This document shows positions 15,981 through 23,157 of a DNA stretch of 23,157 bases, piece after piece. Under the pieces are notes generated by a model. The model saw only the letters and a list, made by a program, of their open reading frames with translations, was not told the origin of the DNA and ran no database searches. Origin of the DNA: an uncultured Brachyspira sp. (GTDB lineage: Bacteria > Spirochaetota > Brachyspiria > Brachyspirales > Brachyspiraceae); NCBI RefSeq assembly GCF_949287625.1, contig NZ_CASEGO010000092.1, positions 1-23,157 of the forward strand, read 5' to 3'. Each line of letters begins with the position of its first letter. Within the stretch, counting starts at the first letter, position 1. The position numbers and the translations under genes are program-made.

Positions 15981-16592
15981 TTATAGTTCTTCTTCTTCAA
16001 ATTCTTTGACAATATAATTATTGAAATCATCTTTAGTGCAGAAATATGCTTCATAAAAAAAATTTTCTTCTAATGAATATATATTGTGAAGTTCTTTATT
16101 TTTATAATCTTTAATTTCATTCGTATATTTAGTATCTATAGCAAAATCAAGTATAATATCTGTAATATCTTCTAATTCAGAACTTTCTCTAGGTATATCT
16201 TTAGGATTATAAACAACTATATATGACAGATATTTTTTATCATCAAAAAATTTTAAATCTTGAAGTATATTAAATACAGATTCACCTTTTTTCAATATAT
16301 TTTTACCTTTAACAGCACCGCTTTTAAACTCTATTAAATATATTTTTTTATTTTCAAATTTATATACGGCATCTACAGATTTTACTTGCTGGCTATATTT
16401 ATTATATGAACAATATGCATCTCTTAAGTTTTCGCATTTTATTACTAGAGAATTTGATTCTGTCATATACTGATTATTTGCTTCTGAGTAAGAAGATTCT
16501 TTTAATGTTTTTATTAAATTATATTCACTTTCTTTTGTAAAGAAAATAGGAAATAAATAATCATGAATTTCTTTTAAAACTTTCTCTTTCAT
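15981..16592 (-). CDS. Putative PD-(D/E)XK nuclease-like partner of the ATPase
   Basis: I do not recognise a named family for this 203-residue soluble protein. Its central part reads SVDAVYKFENKKIYLIEFKSG (about residues 72-92). This gives D74, thirteen residues, then E88-x-K90 on a hydrophobic strand, the spacing and setting of the PD-(D/E)XK nuclease core, with helical sequence before and after. The C-terminus is acidic (EFEEEEL). It starts in an ATGA overlap with the end of the ATPase gene, implying translational coupling and a joint function. Known two-gene defence systems pair an ABC-like ATPase with a nuclease or TOPRIM effector (for example Septu and PARIS), so a nuclease effector role is plausible but inferred from one motif and the context. 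Confidence 0.6.
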   Translation of the reverse strand: MKEKVLKEIHDYLFPIFFTKESEYNLIKTLKESSYSEANNQYMTESNSLVIKCENLRDAYCSYNKYSQQVKSVDAVYKFENKKIYLIEFKSGAVKGKNILKKGESVFNILQDLKFFDDKKYLSYIVVYNPKDIPRESSELEDITDIILDFAIDTKYTNEIKDYKNKELHNIYSLEENFFYEAYFCTKDDFNNYIVKEFEEEEL

Positions 16593-17896
16593 TCTTCACT
16601 TTTTGAATTATCAAATTCTTCTATTCTCATATTTCTCAATTTTTTTAAAGGGGCTGCCATTTTTTTAAATATTAAGTTTATATTATCATTAACATTATTT
16701 ATAGCTACATTATTATTATCATCAGCTTCAGCAAAATAAAAATTTACTCTGTTATGTATTTTGTGCAGTTTTGAATATCCATTAATAGCTTCCAAAAAAT
16801 AAGGGCTATGAGTTGTTATTGTAATTGTTAAATCTAAATATTTTTGTAATAATACTATAGTTTCTGCATATAACAGCTGCCACTCAGGGTGCAGATGTAT
16901 TTCAGGCTCATCTAATACTAATAAATCTTTCTCTTTTAAAGAACCGCTTTCTAATAACATTCTAATTATAATAAAAGATTTTATTCCAGCAGATAGGTTT
17001 TCAAATCTTAATTTATCTAAATAATAAAATCCGCCTATAGAATTGATTTTTCCATTAACTGCATCATCAAATAATTTCTTTATTTTATCTAAAATTTCTT
17101 TATTTTGTACAGAATCTATAATATTTTCAAGCATATTATTAGTGTAATCTTTTTTTAGTGTATTAATAAGTTTTTTTTCTATAAGAGTATATCCATTAGA
17201 ACTATTATTAATTTTATCAATAATAAACGGATTATCTATATAATAAATATTATTTCCTATAATTATTTCTTCATTAAAATTTTCACATTTATTTTGATTA
17301 AATATTATTTTATTTGTTTTTCCTTTAATTATTAAATCTATAGAAGCAATATTGTTTTCATCTGTATTATTTATTTGTTCATTGAAAATAGAATTGAAAT
17401 ATCTTGATATTAATTCTTTTTTTATACTATCAATTGGAGTTGTGATAATTTTTTTTATTTCATCAGAAAGTTCTTTTACATAAATAAAAGAAAAACTTCT
17501 AGGTAATATATGACTTCCATTTGTTATTATAATTTCTCCATCATCATGAATGTATTTTTTTATAAAATCATTAATTAATGAATCAATATCATTATAATCA
17601 TTTGAATACATTTTATCAATTAAATTATATATATCAAATTTTAAGGCATCATCTATTTTATCATAAACTAAAGAATAATTTACATATAATCCTCTTTTTT
17701 GACATACATTAATAATTTTTGAAGCTATTTCTTCTCTAATTCTGTCATATATATTTAGTGTAGATTCAAAAATAGCAAATAAAGCCTTGCCTACAGTGCT
17801 TTTTCCTGTATTATTGTTTCCACATATAACTGTAATTCCGTCTATTTCAATGTCGGCTTCTTTTATTTTTGCTAAATTCTTTATTGAAAGTTTCAT
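16589..17896 (-). CDS. ABC/OLD-like AAA ATPase of a putative defence cassette
   Basis: The 435-residue protein has an SMC/ABC-type ATPase split by a long insert. Walker A is GNNNTGKST (residues 26-34), the signature-like loop LSAGIKS is at 301-307, Walker B is LLVLDEPEIHLHPEWQ (D329, E330), and the switch histidine is H363 in TITTHSPYFLEAI. This is the AAA_15/AAA_21 type found in OLD nucleases and many anti-phage ATPases. There is no C-terminal TOPRIM domain; only about 70 residues follow the H-switch, so any nuclease activity must come from the partner gene. The insert (about 45-290) is rich in Asn, Ile and Lys, more extreme than the housekeeping neighbours, consistent with transfer. The ATG has only a weak upstream AGAG. 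The pair sits alone between rseP and the radical SAM gene. Confidence 0.85.
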   Translation of the reverse strand: MKLSIKNLAKIKEADIEIDGITVICGNNNTGKSTVGKALFAIFESTLNIYDRIREEIASKIINVCQKRGLYVNYSLVYDKIDDALKFDIYNLIDKMYSNDYNDIDSLINDFIKKYIHDDGEIIITNGSHILPRSFSFIYVKELSDEIKKIITTPIDSIKKELISRYFNSIFNEQINNTDENNIASIDLIIKGKTNKIIFNQNKCENFNEEIIIGNNIYYIDNPFIIDKINNSSNGYTLIEKKLINTLKKDYTNNMLENIIDSVQNKEILDKIKKLFDDAVNGKINSIGGFYYLDKLRFENLSAGIKSFIIIRMLLESGSLKEKDLLVLDEPEIHLHPEWQLLYAETIVLLQKYLDLTITITTHSPYFLEAINGYSKLHKIHNRVNFYFAEADDNNNVAINNVNDNINLIFKKMAAPLKKLRNMRIEEFDNSKSEE

Positions 17897-17984
17897 ATAT
17901 TTTATAGTATTCTCTAAAATTGATATATTTTAACTCGGTTATTTTTCTTAATACTTTATTTCAAATTAATTAAATATTTAATAC

Positions 17985-18020
17985 AATTAAGAGGTCTGCC
18001 AAAATACAAACCTCTTAATT
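17985..18020. terminator. Hairpin after rseP, probable terminator
   Basis: AATTAAGAGGT (17985-17995) pairs perfectly with ACCTCTTAATT (18010-18020) around a 14-base loop. It lies between the rseP stop and the ATPase start, both on the minus strand. A strong U-tract is missing, so termination may be weak. It would separate the cassette from rseP transcription. Confidence 0.5.
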
Positions 18021-18067
18021 ATATATTCAATCATTTATTATTAAAAATATTTTTTATAACTAAATCA

Positions 18068-19432
18068 TCATCTAAACAGCTGTGTTATGTCATTAATAGT
18101 TATAAATATAGCAAGTGTTATCAAAAATGCAGCACCTACAGCCTGTATTTTTGTAAGAACCTTTCTGTCTATAGGACGCCTCATTATGAGCTCTATAAAT
18201 GAAAATACTATCATACCTCCGTCTACTACTGGAAGAGGAAGAAGATTCATTAAGAAAAGTATTAAACTTATAGTAGCTGTAAATGAAAGTATTGTTCTAA
18301 GTCTGTACTCTATATCAACAGAAATAACCTGTGATGAAATCTGTATTATTCTTACAGGTCCTCCCAAATTTTCACGAACTGATAATTTACCAGTAAAAAG
18401 AAGTTTAAGTCCGTTTATATAAGAAACCAAATAATTACCAGTTTCCTTAAAAGCTTCTGGTATTGATTTAGGAAAAGGTATTCCGTCAACTTTTTCAACC
18501 CTCATAGGAGTGCTGTCAAACTCTACTCCCAAACTTCCGTAAGTTCCTATAGTTTTTGAAGATACTGGTTTTGGTATAGCCTCTCTTGTAATCTCTTCTC
18601 CATTTCTTATTACAGTTATATTTATTTTTTGCGAAGCATTATCCATAACTATAGGTCTGAAATCTGCTATATTGTCGGCACTAATACCGTTTATAGCTAT
18701 TATTTTATCACCTGCCATAAGCCCTGCCTCAGAAGCAGCAGAGTCGGCAATTACATTTTTTATTATAAGGTCATCTCCGAAATATAAACCCAAAACTCTC
18801 TCTCCGCTCAAAGCCTTAAGCATTTCAACAGAAGGTATAGTTATATTAATAGCTTCACCGTTTCTGTTAATACTAAAAACTATTTCTTCAGCTGCCTTTT
18901 GTATAGCCTCATCATTTATAGTTTTTAATATATCATTATCTGATTCTACTTTTATGCCGTTTATAGCCGTAATAGTATCTCCGCTTTGTATACCGTATTC
19001 ATAAGCTAATGTCATACCAGACTTTGAATGCATGTATTTACCGTCTCTGAATACTGATACAGTAGGCGAATACAAATCTATTTTTGAAGGCAGAGATACC
19101 AATATTGTAAGAAGTAAAAATGCAAATAAATAATTAAAGAAAGGACCAGCAAAATAAACTATTATTCTTTTTAAAGGCGACATATTAAGAAAATCACCTT
19201 CTTCTACATTGCCGTCTTCAGAAATCTCTCCTTTGAATTTGCAGTATCCTCCAAAAGGAATAAGAGAAAATCTAAAATCTATTCCTTTAATTTCTTTTTT
19301 AAAAAGTATAGGACCGAAACCTATAGAGAAAGCCTCAGCCTTTATTCCAACTGCTAAGCCGGCTAGTAAATGTCCCATCTCATGAACAAATACTAATACG
19401 CTCAGTAATATAATAGCTCCTATCCAACTCAA
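18068..19432 (-). CDS. rseP: Site-2 metalloprotease RseP
   Basis: RseP cleaves membrane-bound substrates, such as anti-sigma factors and remnant signal peptides, within the inner membrane. The 454-residue protein has the zinc motif HEMGH (H17, E18, H21) in the first membrane helix, FAGPFFNYLFAF around 94-105, two PDZ domains (about 140-200, with IQSGDTITAING, and 222-290, with AGLMAGDKIIAING), and the second metal-site motif MNLLPLPVVDGG (about 395-406, D404). A last helix lies near the C-terminus. Translation starts at TTG: no ATG gives the first helix, and a perfect AGGAGG lies 6 bases upstream. The usual neighbours (dxr, cdsA, uppS) are not in the window on the 5' side. Confidence 0.95.
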   Translation of the reverse strand: MSWIGAIILLSVLVFVHEMGHLLAGLAVGIKAEAFSIGFGPILFKKEIKGIDFRFSLIPFGGYCKFKGEISEDGNVEEGDFLNMSPLKRIIVYFAGPFFNYLFAFLLLTILVSLPSKIDLYSPTVSVFRDGKYMHSKSGMTLAYEYGIQSGDTITAINGIKVESDNDILKTINDEAIQKAAEEIVFSINRNGEAINITIPSVEMLKALSGERVLGLYFGDDLIIKNVIADSAASEAGLMAGDKIIAINGISADNIADFRPIVMDNASQKINITVIRNGEEITREAIPKPVSSKTIGTYGSLGVEFDSTPMRVEKVDGIPFPKSIPEAFKETGNYLVSYINGLKLLFTGKLSVRENLGGPVRIIQISSQVISVDIEYRLRTILSFTATISLILFLMNLLPLPVVDGGMIVFSFIELIMRRPIDRKVLTKIQAVGAAFLITLAIFITINDITQLFR

Positions 19433-19438
19433 ATTGAA

Positions 19439-19444
19439 CCTCCT
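19439..19444 (-). promoter_or_regulatory. Shine-Dalgarno site fixing the TTG start of rseP
   Basis: AGGAGG on the minus strand ends 6 bases before the TTG codon at 19432-19430. This full-consensus site decides the start. Confidence 0.8.
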
Positions 19445-19545
19445 GAAATTTATATAAATTTTATATTGTTTTTATTAATAATTATTACTAATAAGTATAT
19501 ATTCAATGTAAATTTATTTCAACAAATATTTACTTAAAATTAAAT

Positions 19546-19572
19546 ATTATATCATTATTAATGAATTTACAA
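19546..19572 (-). promoter_or_regulatory. Possible rseP promoter
   Basis: On the minus strand TTGTAA (19572-19567) and TATAAT (19551-19546) are 15 bases apart. The -10 is perfect, but the spacing is short. Confidence 0.3.
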
Positions 19573-19611
19573 TAGCTTTACATTATATGTCTTTTAAATA
19601 TAACAAAACTA

Positions 19612-19640
19612 TTGACAAAAATTATTAAATTTGTTAGATT
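19612..19640 (+). promoter_or_regulatory. Promoter of the lipoprotein gene, possibly giving a leaderless mRNA
   Basis: TTGACA (19612-19617) and TAGATT (19635-19640) are 17 bases apart. The start point would be at about 19646-19648, on or next to the ATG at 19648, and no Shine-Dalgarno is present. Confidence 0.45.
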
Positions 19641-19647
19641 TTTTATT

Positions 19648-20314
19648 ATGAAGAAATTATTAATTATACTATTATCAGCATGCCTCTTTATATACGGCTG
19701 CAATTATAAACCATTAAATCCAGTAAGTACTGATACTTCAAGTGAAAATAATGAGAATACTGAAAATTCTGTCAATTCAGATAATGAAAATACTGATAAT
19801 TCAGGAAACGAAAGCACTGAAAATTTAGGGGGAACTTCAAACAGCGAACAAAATAATAATAATACCCAAATAAATAAAAAAACTATGAATTTTAAATTAA
19901 AATATAGAAGGTTCTTCCAGTTCAAAATATTTTGTGAAAAACGACAGTATGTATGCAAGCATAATTGAAATAAACCTCAATAATAAAACATGTACATATA
20001 ATGCTGATTATAACGGCGGATATTATATGTGCAATATGAATGATTGGGGAAGAACTATGACTACTGGAAAATACATAAAACTTGACAATATGTATTTTGA
20101 ATATATTGAAGGAAGTGAAAAGTTTAACCTTAATTTTTATTTATGGATAGGAACAAAATTTTCTAATTTGGTATTAAGAAAAGATATAACCATAGAAATA
20201 CCTCTAAATAATTTTAATGAAGAAAAATATAATAATACGGCTTTGATTACATTAAAATTACTTCCAGACAGCGATACATACTCTTTTACTCTTGACGGAT
20301 TTGAGACAAAATAA
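19648..20314 (+). pseudogene. Lipoprotein gene with a single-base frameshift
   Basis: The ATG at 19648 opens a lipoprotein signal (MKKLLIILLSACLFIYGC), with the lipobox cysteine at residue 18. A low-complexity linker of Asn, Ser, Glu and Thr (about residues 25-75) follows. The frame reaches NFKLKY and then runs off into an unrelated tail that stops at 19968. The +1 frame is open from 19901 to 20314. It encodes EGSSSSKYFVKNDSMYAS, then NLNNKTCTYNADYNGGYYMCN, and ends TYSFTLDGFETK. Removing one base near 19904-19906 joins them as NFKLKYEGSSSSKYFVKN, a smooth protein of about 220 residues. The mature part looks like a secreted beta-rich domain of unknown function. A sequencing error would give the same picture. 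An upstream in-frame TTG at 19612 is rejected because it is the -35 box. Confidence 0.7.
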
Positions 20315-20369
20315 TTTATTTATGTCTTTTTAGGCATTATCCGATTATTATTATTTACAAACATTTTAT

Positions 20370-20397
20370 TTGATTATATAAAAAATTACTATATAAT
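20370..20397 (+). promoter_or_regulatory. Possible promoter of the CHAT-amidase pair
   Basis: TTGATT (20370-20375) and TATAAT (20392-20397) are 16 bases apart, 43 bases before the CHAT start codon. Confidence 0.45.
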
Positions 20398-20440
20398 AAT
20401 CAATGTTTATAATTTTTACTTTAAAAAGATATTTAATTAA

Positions 20441-21766
20441 ATGACATATAAATCATACATTATAACTCAAAACAGAGAATACTTTTTATCTCATAGCATA
20501 GAATATATTTCTTTAAAAAATACATCTGTAAAAAAGATTTTAAAGACTATTAAAAAAGATGAAAGTCATGTAAATATATTTTTATACGATAATGATAAAA
20601 ATAAATTATACGGTTATTATGAGATTGATTTAAATAATAAAAAAAATGAAACATCAGATAAAGATTATATAAATATTTATATAACTGACAATTATAAAAG
20701 AAGACGTGGAATTTATTATAAACTTGAAGAAAAATATTCTGACTTTTCTATCTATGAAATAGACTATAAAACATTTTCTAAACTTAAAGACAGATTAATA
20801 GTTTTAAATGACAATATATCTCAGACATTTTTTTCATGTACTATAGATAATGATGTTTTTAAATATCAGGCAATAGAAACATACCCTTCGCTTTATGTAG
20901 CAGAATATGAAAAACATTTTGACAATAAGGCTTATGAAAGTATATACAAAGAATACCTGCGTTTATTAAAACATTCAAACAGTGAAAGCTATAATATAGA
21001 TAAATACATAGAGCTTGGAAGCTACTTTATGAATATGCTTATTCCAGAAAAAGATTTCAGAGAGCATATACTTGAAGGTTTTAGAATAGTTTATCTTCAT
21101 CTTGATGATAAAAGTGCAAATATACCTTGGGGCATACTCTCTTATGACGGCAAATTTATATCTGAAAATATAATATTTTCTTATACAAATGCTTCGAATA
21201 TATTTCATCATAATAAAATAAATAATAAAAAATTAAAAATGGCTATTATTTCAATACCAAGCGATGATATAACTTCTGACAAAAAAGAAATAGATACTAT
21301 TTTATCACTTCATGATGATATAAAAAATACTGAAATAGATTTATACAGAAAAGAGCATAATTATTTTGAGTTTATAAAAATACTTGAAAGCTATGATATA
21401 GTACATATTATAACACATGGATATAAAAACGGTATAAAATTAAGCGATGACTATATATTAAACTCTATAGGGGCATTAGAAAATCCGCCTTCTTTAGTTT
21501 TTATTAATGCCTGCAATATGGAAGAAACTGATAATAACCTCACAAAATCATTATTAGCTTCAGGAGTAGGAACTGTAATATCGGGGGTAGGTGCTTTAGC
21601 AGATGGAATGTATATAGATTTTACATACTGCTTTTACAGTAATCTTCTTCATAAGCATACTAGAATAAATACCGCTCAGGCTTATTATTTTGCCTATATT
21701 GAAGTAAAAGACTTTTATAAAGGCTTCATACGCTACAGATTCAACGGAGTTCCTATTTATGTATAA
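20441..21766 (+). CDS. CHAT-domain (caspase-like) protease
   Basis: The C-terminal half of this 441-residue protein is a CHAT domain, a clan CD caspase-like fold. ANIPWGILSYDGKFI (about residues 226-240) is the conserved entry motif (IPWE.L). The catalytic histidine is H326 in IVHIITHGY and the catalytic cysteine C358 in SLVFINACNM, followed by LLASGVGTVISGVG (about 371-384). Both dyad residues are present, so it should be active. The first 200 residues are not recognised; they contain no signal peptide or clear TPR array, so the protein is probably cytoplasmic. CHAT proteases in bacteria often act in regulated proteolysis or abortive defence (gasdermin activation, Craspase, HetF). The amidase gene overlaps its 3' end by 8 bases, suggesting coupled translation. 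Confidence 0.85.
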   Translation: MTYKSYIITQNREYFLSHSIEYISLKNTSVKKILKTIKKDESHVNIFLYDNDKNKLYGYYEIDLNNKKNETSDKDYINIYITDNYKRRRGIYYKLEEKYSDFSIYEIDYKTFSKLKDRLIVLNDNISQTFFSCTIDNDVFKYQAIETYPSLYVAEYEKHFDNKAYESIYKEYLRLLKHSNSESYNIDKYIELGSYFMNMLIPEKDFREHILEGFRIVYLHLDDKSANIPWGILSYDGKFISENIIFSYTNASNIFHHNKINNKKLKMAIISIPSDDITSDKKEIDTILSLHDDIKNTEIDLYRKEHNYFEFIKILESYDIVHIITHGYKNGIKLSDDYILNSIGALENPPSLVFINACNMEETDNNLTKSLLASGVGTVISGVGALADGMYIDFTYCFYSNLLHKHTRINTAQAYYFAYIEVKDFYKGFIRYRFNGVPIYV

Positions 21767-22793
21767 AAAAATAATTAAGATAATTTTTTTAATATCTGCA
21801 TTAGTATTATTTTCATGCAATAATAATACTTCCGCTCCTATAAGAAGCAGAAAAATAGCTCCTAAAATATCAACTGTTTACAAATCGCCTGCTTATAATT
21901 TGAGAATAAGGTATATAATACTTCACTACACTGCATTAGATGATGATTTATCTCTAAAAGTTTTAACAGCCCCCGGAGTATCCGCACATTATCTGGTAAC
22001 TACAAGAGAAGATGACCCTATATACAAACTTGTAGATGATAATAATAGAGCTTGGCATGCAGGCGTTACAATGTTTGATAACAGACACACTATGAATGAT
22101 ACTTCTATAGGTATAGAAATAGTAAATTTAGGCTTCTTACAGAAAGTTACAAATACCCCTGAACAGTTAAGAAGAATGACAAAAAGAGAAAGAGAGAATT
22201 TATTTTTTATTCCTTATGATGAATATTTAGAGTTTGATGAAAGCCAAATAGAAAAAGTTGCATATTTACTTAGGAACTTAATAGATAAATATGGGGTGAA
22301 ACCTTATAATATATTAGGTCATTCTGATATAGCCCCATACAGAAAAAAAGACCCAGGTCCTAAATTCCCATGGAAAAGACTTCATGACGAATATAATCTT
22401 GGCATATGGTATGATGAATATGATTACACAAATTTTTTAAGTGATAATGAATATAAAAAAGCAAAGGTATTGGATATAAAAGAAGAGTTTGTAAAATACG
22501 GTTATACGAGCATGCCTACAAATAATGTATGGGATTTCGATTCAAGAAAGGTACTTTATGCTTTTCAATGCCATTTCAGACCTGAAAAGATAGACGGTAA
22601 TATCGATAATGAAAGCTATGCTATTATCAGAGCTTTGAATGAAAAGGTAAAAAAGATTAATGAAATGGAAGAGAGATCCAAAGCTAATAACTTTCTTACT
22701 AATACATTCTATACTAATATATTTATAAGCAATAATATGGTAAGCACAAACTGGAATTATATGTTTACTAACAGCTTATTAAAAAGAAATTGA
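21759..22793 (+). CDS. N-acetylmuramoyl-L-alanine amidase lipoprotein (AmiD-like)
   Basis: The 344-residue protein starts with a lipoprotein signal ending LVLFSC (C20). It then has an Amidase_2 (AmpD/AmiD-type) domain, about residues 48-210: the zinc ligands are H56 in IILHYTAL, H188 in ILGHSDIAP and D198 in KKDPGPKFPW, with E120 in SIGIEIVNLG as a conserved acidic residue. A peptidoglycan-binding-like helical domain (about 240-298, AFQCHFRPEKIDG) follows, as in E. coli AmiD, then a 45-residue Asn/Thr-rich tail. It should cut the bond between MurNAc and L-alanine in peptidoglycan or its fragments while anchored to a membrane in the periplasm. GGAG (21746-21749) inside the CHAT gene serves as its ribosome binding site. 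Repeat copy D follows the stop. Confidence 0.9.
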   Translation: MYKKIIKIIFLISALVLFSCNNNTSAPIRSRKIAPKISTVYKSPAYNLRIRYIILHYTALDDDLSLKVLTAPGVSAHYLVTTREDDPIYKLVDDNNRAWHAGVTMFDNRHTMNDTSIGIEIVNLGFLQKVTNTPEQLRRMTKRERENLFFIPYDEYLEFDESQIEKVAYLLRNLIDKYGVKPYNILGHSDIAPYRKKDPGPKFPWKRLHDEYNLGIWYDEYDYTNFLSDNEYKKAKVLDIKEEFVKYGYTSMPTNNVWDFDSRKVLYAFQCHFRPEKIDGNIDNESYAIIRALNEKVKKINEMEERSKANNFLTNTFYTNIFISNNMVSTNWNYMFTNSLLKRN

Positions 22794-22846
22794 TAATACA
22801 CCAAAAATTTTATGTATTAGCATAAAAATAGTTTTTTATATTATAT

Positions 22847-22869
22847 AACTTTAGGTGTAGCCTAAAGTT
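22847..22869. repeat. Short hairpin downstream of the amidase gene
   Basis: AACTTTAGG (22847-22855) pairs perfectly with CCTAAAGTT (22861-22869) around TGTAG. No U-tract follows, so a terminator role is uncertain. It marks the low-coordinate edge of repeat copy D; the equivalent sequence in copies A and C is less symmetrical. Confidence 0.5.
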
Positions 22870-23090
22870 AGGGATATACACTACATTTAATACATACATA
22901 TAAAATATAAAGTTCTAGCAATTGCGTTTTTCGCTCTGCGTGCCGACGAAGTCCACCTGTGGTGTTGGCAGCAACTTTGGCGAAGCCCGCAGAGCGTGTG
23001 TAGCAAAAAAGTTGATAATTCTATATAATGTACATCAGTTGACAAAATGAAATCGTTCCAGTATATACCTAAACAAATATAGTTTGTCAA
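22850..23090 (+). repeat. Modular intergenic repeat, copy D
   Basis: It shares GGTGTAGCC...TTTAATACAT...AAAATATAAAGTTCTAG.AATTGC with copies A and C, CGCTCTGCGTGCC with copy C, and GTTGATAATTCTATATAATGT...GTTGACAAAATGAAATCGTTCCAGTATATACC with the end of copy A. Hairpins are CAACTTT/AAAGTTG (22972-22978 with 23008-23014) and TTGACAAA/TTTGTCAA (23039-23046 with 23083-23090). Confidence 0.85.
22972..23014. repeat. Hairpin in repeat copy D
   Basis: CAACTTT (22972-22978) pairs with AAAGTTG (23008-23014) around a 29-base GC-rich loop. It occupies the same place relative to the flanking TATATAATGT block as the hairpin at 3115-3140 in copy A, but the loop differs in length and sequence. Confidence 0.7.
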
Positions 23091-23157
23091 TTTTCAAACA
23101 GATGAAAATTCTCTGCTAATGCTATTGATAGTTCTTTTTTCCACTTATTACTTTTAT
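23087..23157 (-). CDS. Possible 3' end of an unidentified gene (partial)
   Basis: On the minus strand the last 70 bases are open, encoding about 22 residues (SNKWKKELSIALAENFHLF, then EN) before TGA at 23089-23087. The composition is protein-like, helical and amphipathic, but the fragment is too short to identify. The TGA lies within the TTGACAAA arm of repeat copy D, so the repeat would abut or form the end of the gene, as it does for the DUF2314 gene. Confidence 0.35.
   Translation of the reverse strand, partial: KSNKWKKELSIALAENFHLFEN

Noticed and set aside
16589..17896. OLD-family nuclease with a TOPRIM domain (as in Gabija GajA)
   Set aside because: The sequence after Walker B and the H-switch is too short and lacks TOPRIM acidic motifs, and no UvrD-like helicase gene is adjacent.
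19612..19647. Upstream TTG start for the lipoprotein
   Set aside because: It would add residues before a complete lipoprotein signal, and the TTG belongs to a TTGACA -35 element.
22887..23090. 67-residue minus-strand frame in repeat copy D, with many cysteines and histidines
   Set aside because: The apparent metal-binding composition comes from the GC-rich islands of the repeat; copies A and C do not preserve the frame.

Overview
The window is strongly AT-rich chromosomal DNA whose gene content (yebC-ruvC, a Cache-type chemotaxis receptor, zapA beside a coiled-coil gene, rseP, a two-domain radical SAM protein, lipoproteins) and dispersed GC-rich intergenic islands point to a host-associated spirochaete, most likely Brachyspira. 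The genus is inferred from recognition of the proteins, not from a marker gene. I see no rRNA, tRNA or CRISPR array.

Layout. Bases 1-97 hold the tail of an IS3-type transposase and its presumed right end. yebC and ruvC follow (203-1437) behind a consensus sigma-70 promoter. On the minus strand lies a DUF4132 (MolR/YehI-like) gene broken by a frameshift (1606-3002). A gene-free stretch (3003-3844) carries repeat copy A and a separate long hairpin. Next on the plus strand come a TcyP-type cystine transporter (3845-5245), an EamA-family transporter and a MoxR-type AAA ATPase (5468-7459), repeat copy B, and a chemotaxis receptor (7928-9772). A bidirectional terminator separates the receptor from the convergent zapA operon (minus strand, 9876-11302). 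A divergent gene for a probable outer-membrane protein follows (11418-12560), then repeat copy C.

From 13166 to 19432 all genes are on the minus strand, transcribed right to left: rseP, then a two-gene cassette (an ABC/OLD-like ATPase overlapping by 4 bases a small protein with a PD-(D/E)XK-like nuclease motif), then a radical SAM/DUF2344 fusion and a DUF2314 gene. The cassette lies between housekeeping genes and looks like an inserted defence module. From 19612 the plus strand carries a frameshifted lipoprotein gene, a CHAT-domain (caspase-like) protease overlapping by 8 bases an AmiD-like peptidoglycan amidase lipoprotein, and repeat copy D. The window ends with what may be the 3' end of another minus-strand gene.

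The main candidates for new biology are: (1) the ATPase/nuclease cassette at 15981-17896; (2) the translationally coupled CHAT protease and lipoprotein amidase at 20441-22793; and (3) a modular intergenic repeat in four copies with two conserved hairpins, one of which changes sequence while keeping its pairing. Two genes (DUF4132 and the lipoprotein) each carry what looks like a single-base frameshift, so either decay or sequencing error should be considered.
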